NCBI RefSeq assembly: GCF_014282275.1
Contig: NZ_VFIA01000009.1
Coordinates: 62,001 to 126,000 of the forward strand
DNA from: Spirosoma utsteinense
GTDB lineage: Bacteria; Bacteroidota; Bacteroidia; Cytophagales; Spirosomataceae
DNA length: 64,000 nucleotides
Reading direction: 5' to 3'
Within the stretch, counting starts at the first letter, position 1. Every line of letters begins with the position of its first letter. The position numbers and the translations under genes were made by a program. Shown one piece after another: positions 27,679 through 38,900 of the stretch. The notes beneath the pieces are model-generated. The model made no database searches, had not been told where the DNA came from, and was given only the letters and a program-made list of their open reading frames with translations.

Positions 27679-28155
27679 ATGGCCAATAAGAGTTTAGTAA
27701 CCCGCATTCTGACCTCGTTTTTCTTTAAACGAGCTAATATCGGCGCTGTCCGTTACGCCCGGAATACGAAAAGTATGTTCAACCTGATCCGCGAAGCGCT
27801 CGATAAAAGCGGTGGACTTTCGGGAAAGAACATATCGGTTTTTCGTGAGCAGCTTGGCATCGTTACCCGTCTGCTGAAAGCATATGCATCGGGCGACTAC
27901 CGCCAGCTGCCCTGGAAAACCCTGATCCGGGTAATTGCGGTACTGATTTACTTCGTATCGCCGATCGACATTTTGCCCGATTTTCTGCCTATCGTTGGCC
28001 TTACCGACGATATTGCTCTTATGCTCTGGTTGTTCAGCGGCATGAAAGACGATATCGAAAAGTTTCGGCAATGGGAGCTTGGTGCAACCGTATCCAGTGA
28101 GGAGGCCCCCCGGCGTTCCCGGCCGGAAGCGCGCGAGACTATCAAGATCGGTTAA
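27679..28155 (+). CDS. YkvA/DUF1232 family membrane protein
   Basis: 158 residues. The central segment WKTLIRVIAVLIYFVSPIDILPDFLPIVGLTDDIALMLWLFSGM is the DUF1232 signature, with the highly conserved SPIDILPDFLP motif inside a helical hairpin. The N-terminus is basic and the C-terminal tail is charged. The molecular function is not established for the family. It lies upstream of tatA, which has its own promoter-like sequence. Confidence 0.85.
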   Translation: MANKSLVTRILTSFFFKRANIGAVRYARNTKSMFNLIREALDKSGGLSGKNISVFREQLGIVTRLLKAYASGDYRQLPWKTLIRVIAVLIYFVSPIDILPDFLPIVGLTDDIALMLWLFSGMKDDIEKFRQWELGATVSSEEAPRRSRPEARETIKIG

Positions 28156-28195
28156 GTTTCACCCACTTTTAATAGGGTTGTACCAAAGAGTTTTA

Positions 28196-28203
28196 TAATT
28201 TTG
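28196..28203 (+). promoter_or_regulatory. Likely -7 promoter element of tatA
   Basis: TAATTTTG matches TAnnTTTG exactly, 23 bp before the tatA ATG at 28227. A TTG at 28178-28180 gives a short 15-bp spacer, so the -33 assignment is weak. Confidence 0.45.
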
Positions 28204-28226
28204 CATACATTCAAATCCCGAGAATC

Positions 28227-28436
28227 ATGATCAGTACAAACGTTTTAGGAATTATGGGTTTGGGCGGTCAGGAGATGATCTTTATCTTCCTGGCGTTGCT
28301 CCTGCTGTTCGGCGCAAAGAAAATTCCCGAACTGGCACGGGGACTTGGTAAAGGCATCCGTGAGTTTAAGGACGCCACGAAAGACGTTCGCGAAAATATC
28401 GAAGATGGACTGAAAGAATCAGATCCAACTAAATAA
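28227..28436 (+). CDS. tatA: Twin-arginine translocase subunit TatA/E
   Basis: 69 residues: short N-terminus, one membrane helix (QEMIFIFLALLLLFGAKKIPELARGLG) with the FGxxKIPELARGLGKGIREFK hinge and amphipathic helix typical of TatA/TatE, then an acidic tail. It oligomerises to let folded proteins cross the inner membrane. tatC is not adjacent. Two likely Tat substrates lie in this window (394-1137 and 60292-60732). Confidence 0.92.
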   Translation: MISTNVLGIMGLGGQEMIFIFLALLLLFGAKKIPELARGLGKGIREFKDATKDVRENIEDGLKESDPTK

Positions 28437-28580
28437 GTAAGTGTTTTCATAAACAGACAATTGAGCGACGCCAGCCTGGCGCGGCTCGGTTGTCTGTTTT
28501 CGTTTTTAACCAGTGCCGGATAAGTCAACCCGCCGATCGGCTCAATTATTGATCAGGTCTGGCACTTGCTATCCAGTGCT

Positions 28581-30044
28581 ATGAAGTCACCTTCCCTGAT
28601 CTTGACCGTCTACCGTACCTTCTCCGCTGTTCAGTCCGCGCTGGCTTCCGGCACTATCTCCTGCCGTCAACTGGTGGCCGACTACCTCACCCGCATCGAA
28701 GAATACCAGCACCTGAACGTATTCACTGACGTTTATGCCGATGAGAGCCTGACCCGGGCCGATGCCATCGACCAGAAATTGATGGCTGGCAAGGCTGGTC
28801 GGCTGGCGGGTATGGTCATTGGTATCAAAGATGTACTCAACTACGCCGGGCACGGTGTGCGGGCTGGCAGTCTCATCCTCGATCAATTTACGGCCCAGTT
28901 TACCGCTACCGCCGTTCAGCGCCTGCTGGACGAAGATGCCATCATTATCGGCCGCCAAAACTGCGATGAGTTTGCCATGGGCTCCTCGAACGAAAACTCC
29001 GCCTTTGGGCCAGTGCGGAACGCGGCCGATACGAGCCGGGTACCGGGCGGGTCGAGTGGCGGGTCGGCGGTGGCTGTGCAGGCCGGTCTTTGTCTGGCCA
29101 GCATCGGTTCCGACACGGGTGGGTCCGTTCGCCAGCCAGCTGCGTTTTGTGGCGTGGTGGGGCTGAAGCCTACCTACGGTCGAATCAGCCGCTGGGGCCT
29201 GATCGCCTACGCATCTTCTTTCGATTGCATTGGTCCGATTGCCAATACGGTCGATGATGCTGCTTTGCTGCTTGAAGTCATGGCTGGCCCCGATGAATTC
29301 GATAGCACGGTGTCGAGTCGGCCCGTCGATGCCTACTCGAAAGCTCAATTGCCGGACCAGGCTGCTGTCGAATCGCGGCCCCTACGAATTGCCTACCTGA
29401 GTGCCGGTGTCGAGAGTACAGGCGTTGACGACAGCATCCGGGAAGCCACGCAGGGGCGGATCGATGAACTTCGGGCGATGGGCCATACCGTAGAATCTAT
29501 CGACCTCGCCTTACTAAAATACCTCCTCCCAACGTATTACATTCTGACTACAGCGGAGGCTTCTTCGAACCTGTCTCGCTTCGATGGTGTACGATATGGG
29601 TATCGGCACACACCATCGGGCGACTTGCTGGCGTTGTACAAAAAAAGCAGGACAGAAGGCTTCGGCGCTGAAGTGCGCCGACGTATCCTGCTCGGCACGT
29701 TTGTACTGAGTGCCAGTTATTACGATGCTTATTATACCAAAGCCCAGCAGGTACGACGGCTGATTCGGCAGGAAACGGAGCGTATATTCGGGCAGTTTGA
29801 TTTTCTGCTGTCGCCCACTACGCCGACGACCGCGTTTAAACTGGGTGAGAAAAAAGACGATCCGCTACAAATGTACCTCGCCGATATATTTACGGTGCTG
29901 GCAAATGTAGTCGGGTATCCAGCCATTTCGATTCCAAATGGCACTGATGTTGATGGGTTACCTATAGGCTTGCAACTAATGGCTCCGCCATTCGAAGAAG
30001 GAGCCCTAGTGGCTATGGCAAAAAGATTAGAAAGGGAGCGATGA
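28581..30044 (+). CDS. gatA: Asp/Glu-tRNA amidotransferase subunit A
   Basis: 487 residues from the ATG at 28581 (an in-frame TTG five codons earlier is less likely). Motifs: GIKDVLNYAG with the catalytic Lys, CDEFAMGSSNENSAFGPVRN typical of GatA, RVPGGSSGGSAVAVQAG, and GSDTGGSVRQPAAFCGVVGLKPTYGR with the nucleophilic Ser. GatA releases ammonia from glutamine for GatB to convert Glu-tRNA(Gln) or Asp-tRNA(Asn). gatB and gatC are not in the window. Its last codons form the left arm of a long hairpin. Confidence 0.92.
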   Translation: MKSPSLILTVYRTFSAVQSALASGTISCRQLVADYLTRIEEYQHLNVFTDVYADESLTRADAIDQKLMAGKAGRLAGMVIGIKDVLNYAGHGVRAGSLILDQFTAQFTATAVQRLLDEDAIIIGRQNCDEFAMGSSNENSAFGPVRNAADTSRVPGGSSGGSAVAVQAGLCLASIGSDTGGSVRQPAAFCGVVGLKPTYGRISRWGLIAYASSFDCIGPIANTVDDAALLLEVMAGPDEFDSTVSSRPVDAYSKAQLPDQAAVESRPLRIAYLSAGVESTGVDDSIREATQGRIDELRAMGHTVESIDLALLKYLLPTYYILTTAEASSNLSRFDGVRYGYRHTPSGDLLALYKKSRTEGFGAEVRRRILLGTFVLSASYYDAYYTKAQQVRRLIRQETERIFGQFDFLLSPTTPTTAFKLGEKKDDPLQMYLADIFTVLANVVGYPAISIPNGTDVDGLPIGLQLMAPPFEEGALVAMAKRLERER

Positions 30045-30123
30045 ATGATGAATGATGAATGATGAATGATTTGCCTTCTGGGATCATTTATCGTTCATCA
30101 TTCATCGCTCATCATTCCCTTTT
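30031..30123. repeat. Word-repeat inverted repeat over the gatA stop
   Basis: The left arm (30031-30069) consists of repeated GATGAAT words and includes the gatA stop codon. The right arm (30084-30123) has the complementary words ATTCATC and CATCATT. The arms pair over about 38 positions with some mismatches, loop about 14 nt. Confidence 0.8.
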
Positions 30124-30152
30124 CGCGTAACATAAAACTAACCGACAAACTG

Positions 30153-31763
30153 ATGACGTATCTGAACCGTAGCCTGTTTTTTGTGGGGCTGTTGAGTGCG
30201 GTACTGGGCCTGACAAGGGTAGCCAGTGCCGGGACTACGATTCAATTGGGTGACAGCACAATCGTAAAAAAAGACACTATTGCGGCCGTAGCCACTGTGC
30301 CCGACAGTTTGCTGAAAGAGCGGCTGGCTAAGCTTCAGAAAGATATTCCGCTGAATTACCACAAGTCGGTACAGGCTTATGTAGATTATTTTACGTTCCG
30401 AAAGCCGAGCAAGACGAAGCTGATGATGGAGCGAATGCCCTTGTTCTTCCCGCTTTATGAACGAATGCTGGCGCAGTATGGCCTGCCCGACGAGCTGAAA
30501 TTCCTGTCTATCGTAGAATCAGCTTTAAACCCGCGGGCCATTTCACACGCGGGCGCTGGTGGGCTGTGGCAGATCATGCCGGGCACCGGTCGTGACCTGC
30601 GGCTGTATCAGGACGATTATGTCGATGAACGGATGGACCCCGTAAAAGCTACGGAAGCCGCCTGTAAATACCTCCGCGATCTATACACTATCTTCGGCGA
30701 TTGGGAACTGGCGCTGGCGGGTTATAACTGCGGGCCGGGAGCCGTAAAACGAGCTATGCGCCGGTCGGGGGGCGATTCGTTCTATACCATTTACGATGCG
30801 CTGCCAAAAGAAACGCGGGGCTATGTGCCGCAGTTCGTGGCGTTCACCTACCTGATGCATCATTGCAATGACCATGGCATTGTCGCCGAAAACTACGAGT
30901 TCCCCATCCCGCACGATACCATTCAGGTGTCGGGCTATTTCAACCTCGAAACGTTTGCCAAACACAGTACGATGCCATTGGCCGATCTGCAAAAGATGAA
31001 TCCGGCCATTACAACGACCATCCTGCCCGAATATACCCGCCAGTATCCGTTGCGGGTGCCCCGTCAGCAGTATGCTTATTTTACCAGCCACCGCCGGGCG
31101 GTTATGGATTCGGCCAGTCAACTGCCGCCAACCATGGCACATACGCTGCTGGCTCAGGCCGAAGACATTCGCTACGGAACCGATTCAATGAAATCGTGGT
31201 CGGCGCTGGGTAGTAATCCACTGGCACACATGACGCTGGATGAGACGCTCCCGGAAGAAACGCTGGCAGTTGCGGAGAAAAGCAGCGACAAGTCGGCGAA
31301 GCTGGCGGCTAAACTGGCCATTGCCGAACCCGCCGATGAGCCTGTAGACGAAATTGAGAAAATAGTTGCCCGCAAGCCCCGCAAACAACTGTATGTAGTG
31401 AAACGGGGGGATAACCTGGGCGAGATTGCCGACCGGTACGCCGTGGAACTCTACGACCTGAAGAAATGGAATCACCTGCGTTCGTCGACCATTCAACGGG
31501 GACAGAAGCTGATCATTCTGAAAGAAGTAACCGAAACCCGCGCTGAGCAGTTAGCCGATCAGGGGAGCGCTAAATCCCGCAAAAAGGCTGAAGTTATGGC
31601 CCAGACCCGGCAGTTCAAACCACGCTACCACCGGGTGCAGGATGGTGATACGCTCTGGAATATTGCCCAGCGGTATGACGGTCTGACCATCGACCGACTC
31701 AAGAAGATGAACAACATCCGTGGCAATTCATTACGGCCGGGACAGAAACTGATTGTGGGGTAG
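30153..31763 (+). CDS. Lytic transglycosylase with two LysM domains (MltD-like)
   Basis: 536 residues from the ATG at 30153; a longer frame would translate the palindrome and was rejected. A signal segment (SLFFVGLLSAVLGLTRVASA) is followed by the SLT catalytic domain with E122 in SIVESALNPRAISHAGAGGLWQIMPGTG and GYNCGPGAV, then LysM 1 (VVKRGDNLGEIADRYAV...) and LysM 2 (HRVQDGDTLWNIAQRYDG...) at the C-terminus. It cleaves the glycan strand of peptidoglycan to 1,6-anhydro-muropeptides in the periplasm, and LysM domains bind the wall. Confidence 0.93.
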   Translation: MTYLNRSLFFVGLLSAVLGLTRVASAGTTIQLGDSTIVKKDTIAAVATVPDSLLKERLAKLQKDIPLNYHKSVQAYVDYFTFRKPSKTKLMMERMPLFFPLYERMLAQYGLPDELKFLSIVESALNPRAISHAGAGGLWQIMPGTGRDLRLYQDDYVDERMDPVKATEAACKYLRDLYTIFGDWELALAGYNCGPGAVKRAMRRSGGDSFYTIYDALPKETRGYVPQFVAFTYLMHHCNDHGIVAENYEFPIPHDTIQVSGYFNLETFAKHSTMPLADLQKMNPAITTTILPEYTRQYPLRVPRQQYAYFTSHRRAVMDSASQLPPTMAHTLLAQAEDIRYGTDSMKSWSALGSNPLAHMTLDETLPEETLAVAEKSSDKSAKLAAKLAIAEPADEPVDEIEKIVARKPRKQLYVVKRGDNLGEIADRYAVELYDLKKWNHLRSSTIQRGQKLIILKEVTETRAEQLADQGSAKSRKKAEVMAQTRQFKPRYHRVQDGDTLWNIAQRYDGLTIDRLKKMNNIRGNSLRPGQKLIVG

Positions 31764-31938
31764 AACGGCTGGCTATAGCCGGTAAATGAGCGGATATAAC
31801 CCCGGAAACGTAGTCAACAACCGGCGTTTTATCCGCTCATTCTGGTTATACCGTACACGCTTTCTAGCCCGGAAGTCGCTAAAAATGCGTATCTTTATTC
31901 CTCATTAACAAGCTGCCAACCAGCTTTTTCACGACTGA

Positions 31939-32526
31939 ATGATTGCTTATTTAGACGGGGTGCTTTCCTATAAAGAGCCTACCTACGTTATCATCGACGT
32001 ACATGGCGTAGGCTACGCAGTTCATATCTCGCTGCAAACCTATTCAACATTGCCCGGCGGGGGCGACCGGGTTAAACTGTTTACGCATCACCTGTTTCGC
32101 GAAGATGCTCAACTCCTGTACGGCTTCGCGATAGCCGACGAAAAGTCATTGTTTCTGGACCTGATCGGCGTATCGGGCGTTGGCCCGAATACCGCCCTCG
32201 GTATGCTGTCGGCCATGCAACCCGGCGACCTTCGGCTGGCTATTTTAGGGGAGAATGTGCGGGCTGTACAGGCGATCAAGGGTATTGGTGCCAAAACGGC
32301 TCAGCGTATCATTTTGGAACTGCGCGACAAGATGAAGAAATCGGGCGTGGTGTCGGGTGGACCTACCTACCGGCAGCAGGAAGCCGACCCTGTCCGCTCA
32401 GAATCGCTGGCGGCCCTGATGGCGTTAGGTTTCCCAAAACCAACTGCTGAAAAGAGTGTAGACGATGCGCTGAAAGCAGATCCAACACTGTCGGTAGAGG
32501 ACGTAATCCGGCGGGCGTTGCGCTAA
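31939..32526 (+). CDS. ruvA: Holliday junction DNA helicase RuvA
   Basis: 195 residues. It starts MIAYLDGVLSYKEPTYVIIDVHGVGYAVHIS, the RuvA OB fold; the middle has LIGVSGVGPNTALGMLS and IKGIGAKTAQRIILELRDKM, two helix-hairpin-helix DNA-binding motifs; and the C-terminal helical domain that contacts RuvB (SLAALMALGFPKPTAEKSV) is intact. It binds four-way junctions and loads RuvB. The partner ruvB is not in the window. Adjacency to sprA is a common Bacteroidota arrangement. TATCTTTA at 31890 is a weak promoter candidate. Confidence 0.95.
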   Translation: MIAYLDGVLSYKEPTYVIIDVHGVGYAVHISLQTYSTLPGGGDRVKLFTHHLFREDAQLLYGFAIADEKSLFLDLIGVSGVGPNTALGMLSAMQPGDLRLAILGENVRAVQAIKGIGAKTAQRIILELRDKMKKSGVVSGGPTYRQQEADPVRSESLAALMALGFPKPTAEKSVDDALKADPTLSVEDVIRRALR

Positions 32527-32959
32527 TAAATCAGACCTTGTCTGGCTTGCTGCCGTTTCGGGTAGGCTGGAGGTTTTCTGGCTACCTGCGCTCAACAATC
32601 GAACCAGATCAACTCAATCAAAACAGATGAATGCCTGATGGATTTATCCGTCGGGCATTCATCTGTTTAAGCATAGAAATATAGCTAGGAGTTAATATGA
32701 TATTTACGATATTTGTTTATATGTATAAAAAACTGATTGTCCTAGTGGAAGAAAGGCTAATTGCTTCTGCTTAAAGATTTTAGGCAAGCCAACCTTTTTA
32801 TGTAGTTTTACCAATCTTAGTCCTCTACACAACGATCCTATACTGGATGAGACTACCGATTAAAAAATCTATCTGCTTATTAGACGATTGGCCCGTTTTT
32901 GGCCGTTTGAAAGAAAGACATACCGTACGCTACTTTAATTGAACCCTACAGTATCCCCA
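32527..32959. other. ruvA-sprA intergenic region with terminator hairpin
   Basis: No gene is visible in these 433 bp. A strong hairpin occupies 32621-32668. The following 200 bp are distinctly AT-rich and probably hold the sprA promoter, but no good TAnnTTTG match was found (TAGTTTTA near 32805 is the closest). Confidence 0.55.
32621..32668 (+). terminator. Terminator hairpin of ruvA
   Basis: Arms 32621-32642 and 32647-32668 pair over 22 positions (15 perfect outer pairs, then pairs with two G-T wobbles) around TTTA. Adenines precede and TTT ends the right arm, so it may work in both directions. Confidence 0.75.
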
Positions 32960-35900
32960 ATGGTGAACCCTTACTTTGTTCACAGTCCTGCCGTTAGCCA
33001 TTTCTTTGTCACCGTCAGTCGATTTCTGTTCCTTCCGAATGGGTGGTTGACGCTGGGGGTTTGGCTCGCTATTGGAATGGGAGTGACTTTTGGGCAGGAC
33101 CAGCCGGCTCCCGCTCCCGCCCGGCGCGGGGCTGCGGGTCGGCGTCAGCAGGTGAATGCCGATTCAGCGCGGGCCGAGTCGCGCCGACGGGCCACCGTGC
33201 GGGCCGACTCGATCAAACAGGCTGTTAAAGATCGCAACGATAGCATACGGGCCATTCGCTCAGCCAACCGCCGGCCGACCATTAACTGGCCCGACCGTCG
33301 GGCTACCCGTTTTTCAGAACGCCCGTCGCAATCGCCTTTCATACTCCGGGACCCAAAAGGGGTTTCAACCGATTTTGGACTTGGCCCCGATGGGCAGATT
33401 GCCGTATCAGAACGGGTTCGTTCGGGCGTTTCGCTGTCGGGCACACCTACGCCTAACAATGTGCAGGGTAACTCAGGCAACGTACCGGTATTACCCGGCG
33501 TACCGAATGGGGCAATTTTTCCTGATGCAGCCGCACCCAGCACGACCCCGCCCGGCACGCTCTCACCGGGCTTACCCATTCCGGGACTGGCCCTGCCGCC
33601 CTCTCAGTTCGGTATGCCCTATCGCCCGGCCGAAACGATACCTTACTCGACCTACAACCAGCTTCAGAACCAGCGCGTTGAGCAGAACCTCTGGCGCGAA
33701 TACGGTGCCCGACGAGACGGGCAAAGCGCGGTAAGCGGGCGTGGCCTGGTACCTAAACTGGACCTGCCCCCCATCGTCGACCGGTTGTTTGGCGGCAGCA
33801 CCGTCGACTTCAAGCCCAATGGTTTCGTTACCCTCGACTTTGGGTATCTCTACCAGTTTATCGATAACCCGGTCATTCCGGTACGGCAGCGCCGGAACGG
33901 GAATTTTCTGTTCAATGAGCAGATCAGCATTAACTTCAACGGAAAGGTGGGCGAGCGCCTGGGCGTGTTAGCCAACTTCGACACCAAAGCCAGTTTCAAC
34001 TTCGAGAATGCGCTGAAAGTCAATTACCGGCCAGCGGGTGGATTGCCCGGCCTCGGTACAGGACTACCGGGCCTGCCCGGTGCACCAACGCTGCCCGCTG
34101 CGCCCAATCTGCCCGGTATCGACGGTCAGCTACCCGCCTTTACGCCCCAGAATGAAAGTATTTTGCAAGGGCTCGAAGTGGGCAACATTAACTGGGCCGT
34201 TAACAGCCAGTTGATTCCGGGCGTGCAGAATCTGTTCGGGATAAAGACCCAGCTTCGCTTTGGTAAACTTAATGCGACGGCCGTATTATCGCAGCAGCGG
34301 TCGCGCAAGAGCGAGATTGTTTTGCGGGGAGGTACGTCGAACCGGCCGTTCGAAATTCGGGGCGACCAGTATGACGAGAATCGACATTTCTTCCTGTCGC
34401 AGTTTTTCCGGAACAATTACGAAGCTTCACTCAGGTCGTTGCCGCAGGTAACGTCGGGAGTGAACGTGACGCGTATTGAGGTATACGTTACCAACCGGAC
34501 CAATACTACGGAGACGCTGCGCAACTTGGCCGCGTTTCAGGATCTGGGCGAGGGCAACCCATATAGCCAGGCCAACCCGAACCTACAGCCGTTTTCGCGC
34601 AATGGCCGGACGCCCGCCGACAACCGGGCCAATGGGCTATACGACAAGCTGACCAGCAATGCTACCAATCCGCTCCGGCAGGTAGACCGCAGCTCGGAAG
34701 TGCTGACAACGACCTATGGCCTGACCAAAGGCATCGACTTCGATCTTCTGCGCGGAGCCAAACGCCTGACCGAGCGGGAGTTTAAGCTCCAGCCCGAACT
34801 GGGGTATATTTCGCTCGTAACGCCCCTGCGCAACGACGAAATTCTGGCCGTTTCCTATGAATACACCTACCAGGGCCGACGGTATAAGGTAGGGGAACTG
34901 ACCGAAGACTATCAGGCCCGGCCAGACAATGAAGTGCTGGTGCTGAAACTGCTGAAATCGGCTACGCTGCGCAACAACCTTCAGTTGCCGATGTGGAACC
35001 TGATGATGAAAAACATCTACTCCCTTAACACGGCGCAGATTACCCGGCAGGGATTTCAGCTACGGATTGTGTATAAAGATGACCTGACGGGTATCGATAA
35101 CCCGAACCTACAGGAAGGCCGTCGGCTACAGAACAAACCACTGGTGCAGGTCTTCAATATGGACCGGCTTAACCAGCAGCTGGACGCCCAGCCCGACGGT
35201 AACTTCGATTTTGTCGAGAACATTACCGTCGACAGCCGCTATGGCAAGATCATCTTCCCCGTGCTGGAGCCGTTTGGCTCTTACCTGGAGCAGCAGTTTG
35301 GTTCTGACGAGGAGAACCTGAAAGCCAAGTACGTTTTCAATCAGCTTTATCGAACGACCCTGGCCGACGCTCAGCAACTGGCCGACAGAAATAAATTCTT
35401 CCTCCGCGGGTCGTTCCAGTCGGGCAATGGAGCCGAGGTACAACTGCCGTACGGCGTCAATGAACAGTCGGTAACGGTAACGGCGGGGGGCGTACCCCTT
35501 TCGCCGGGGCAGGATTACGTACTCGAAGCCCAAACCGGACGGCTGCGAATCATCAACGAAAGCGTAACCAACTCGGGCCGCGAGATCAGGATCAGCTACG
35601 AACAGCCCGACCTGTTCCAGAACCAGATCCGGACTCTGATCGGTACCCGCCTGGACTACGCCGTCAATAAAGACATAAGCCTGGGGCTAACGGCTATGCA
35701 CATGAAGGAGACCCCCGCCGGTTTCCTTACCCGTGTTGCCATCGGTAACGAGCCGGTCAACAACACGATCCTTGGGCTGAGCGCCAATATCCGCAAAGAT
35801 TCACGGGGCCTTACGCGCCTGCTGGATGCCCTGCCGATGGTGCAGACCAAAGAGCTGTCGAACATCCAGTTCAACGCCGAGGTGGCGCAGCTCCTGCCCG

Positions 35901-38900
35901 GTACCAACCCCCGCGCCAAGAACGACAGTTACCTGGACGATTTCGAGGCTGCGCGGACAATTTTTGACCTGACCCGCCAACCAACGCGCTGGCGGCTTGG
36001 TGCCACGCCCCAGCAGTTTCCGCAGGGGTCGTTCCAGAACCCGCTGGAGTTTGCCTATAACCGCGCGCTGATATCCGTCTACTCGGTCGATCCAAGTATT
36101 TACACGCCCGGTATCCAGGGAGCGGTAGCCAACGTAGACCCCGAAGAGGCTAAACGGAACGTCTATGAACGATATTTTTTGCCACAGGAGCTGTTTCCTG
36201 GCCGGTCGGCGCGGGTCGTGCAACTGCCCGAAAGTATCCTGGACGTGTCGTACTTCCCGGCTGAGCGGGGGATGTATAATTACAACCCGAACCTGAACAC
36301 GGATGGGACCCTGCCCAACCCGAAGCGAAATTTTGGTGCCGTAACGCGGGCTATCGCGTCGGACATCGATTTCGACAATGCCAACATCGAGAACATCACC
36401 TTCTGGCTCATGGACCCCTTCGTACAGGGGCAAGCCGGTCTGGTTCGGGGTAGTCCCGACGACACGAAGAACCGGCCGAACACGACGGGGGGTAAACTGG
36501 TCTTCAACCTCGGTGATATCTCGGAAGATGTGATCAAAGATGGTCGTTATGAATTCGAAAACGGATTTCCGGCTACGGGTGAACCGGCCAGCACAACCGC
36601 CAACAACGGGCGGAATCCCGGCACCGAAGCGACCCCCTGGGGGCAGGCACCCCGCCAGCAGTTTGTAACGAATGCGTTCCAGAGTGGTGGCCGCGAAAAT
36701 CAGGACGTTGGTCTGGAAGGACTCAGGAACGAGGCCGAACAAACCCGTTTTCAGGGCTACCTCAATACGGTTCGGACGCGGGTTACCGCCAACCCCGATG
36801 TGGTGAGCGAGATCCAGCAGGACCCGTCCGGCGACGACTTCAAGTTCTACCTGGGCGAAGAAGCCGATCGGCAGAAATACATTGTGGCTCGCTACAAACG
36901 GTACATGGGTATGGAGAACAACTCCCCCGAAAATACGTCGACCAACGCGTTTCTGACGCCCGCATCGACGACGCTGCCCGATATCGAAGACCTCAACATC
37001 GATAACACCATCAACGACAACGAAGCGTACTACGAATACGAAGTTGATCTGCGTCGGGGGCAGCTGGAGGTGGGTAAAAATAACATTGTCGATAAGGTTG
37101 TCGTGAATGTCGACGGCCTGCCAGGGGGCGTAACCTGGTACCAGTTCCGGATTCCTATCCGGGAGCCGCTGCGGAAAGTGGGTAGTATCAACGGATTCAA
37201 GTCCATCCGGTTTGCGCGTATGTACCTGACCGACTTCGATCAGCCGGTCGTGCTCCGCTTTGCGCAGCTACAGATGGAAGCCAACCAGTACCGCAAGTAC
37301 CTCGGCGACCTCAACCAGCGGGGATTGCAGGAAGTGCCCGAACCCTACGACGCTAACTTTACGGTCTCGACGGTCAACATTGAAGAGAACAGCCAGCCGC
37401 AGGCGTCGACTACGGGCGGTGATAAGTACGTGTATACCGTGCCACCGGGTTACGTTCGGGATCGCGACTTTACCCAGGTCAACCAGGTGGAGCTAAACGA
37501 GCAGTCGATGCGGATGAGCGTGACGAATCTACGCGATGGAGACTCGCGGGGCGCATTCCGGAATACGAACATCGATCTTCAGTTTCGGGAGCGCATCAAA
37601 ATGTTCGTTCACATGCACAACGCCGAAAACGAAAGCAATCAGGTGGGTGCTTTCGTGCGGATCGGTACCGACTACACCGACAACTACTACGAGATTGAAA
37701 TACCGAGTCTGGTGGCTACCCGCGATGGTGTCAACGATCCGACGCTTGTCTGGCCAATGGGTGTGGGCGGTAATGACCTGGACCTCGCCCTGTCTGAACT
37801 GATCAATCTGAAAGCGGAACGAAACCGGAATTTAAGCCGCCGGTCGTCGCTGCCCTTTACGCTTCCGTCGGCTGATAAGCGGTATAAACTGACGGTGGTA
37901 GGTAACCCGGATCTGAGTTCGGTGCAGTCGATCATGATTGGCGTGCGCAATCCGAAGTCGGGCGATGAGCGGCCCAAATCGTTCACGATCTGGGTCAACG
38001 AACTGCGGGCCAACGGGTATGACCAGCATGCCGGTGTGGCTGGTATTGCGGCCCTGAACATGAAACTGGCCGACCTCGCCACCGTAACCGCTTCGGGACG
38101 CCTGACAACGTTCGGGTTTGGGGGTGTACAGACAAAAATTGGGGAGCGTGCCCGCGAAACGACGTCTGAGTTTGGCATTTCGTCGGCCATTGCCGTCGAC
38201 AAGTTTTTGCCGGAGAAGTGGGGTTTCCGGATTCCGCTCTATGTCAATTACGACACCCGGAATGTCGATCCGCATTTCAACCCGCTCGATCCCGATACCC
38301 CGCTGGAAACCTCGCTGTCGTCGCTGCCTGAGGGTACCAATCCCGACAGTTACCGGAGACTGGTGCAGGACAACACCACCCGCCGGGGGTACAACTTCTC
38401 GAACGTACGGAAGGTGAAGACGAACCCGAACGCGAAAGCGCACTTCTGGGACTTCGAGAACCTGGCCTTCACCTATGCGTTCAACGACACGAAGCGCACC
38501 AACATCCTGACCGAAGAATATTTGCAGGAGCAGTACCGGGGTGGAATTGCCTACACGTACGGTGCCCAGCCGAAAGCGTTTGAACCCTTCCGGAACAAGG
38601 CGTCGTTCGAAGCGCCTTACCTGCGCTGGCTCAAGGATTTCAACCTCACCCTGCTGCCGTCGCTGGTGTCGATCCGGACCGATATGGACCGGAGCTTCGT
38701 AAAGACCCAGCTCCGCAGTTCCGACCTGACAACCGACGGGATTGTACCGCAGTACGAGAAGTATTTTCTCTTCAATCGCTTTTACGACCTGACCTGGAAC
38801 CTGACGCGCAGCCTCGTGCTGACCTACCGTGCGCAGGCCAACTCCATCATCGACGAACCGGCGGGCGATATCAACACCCAGGCAAAGCGCGACTCCATCG

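Noticed and set aside
35801-36742. 313-codon minus-strand frame inside sprA
   Set aside because: Same reason: lies opposite well-conserved SprA sequence.
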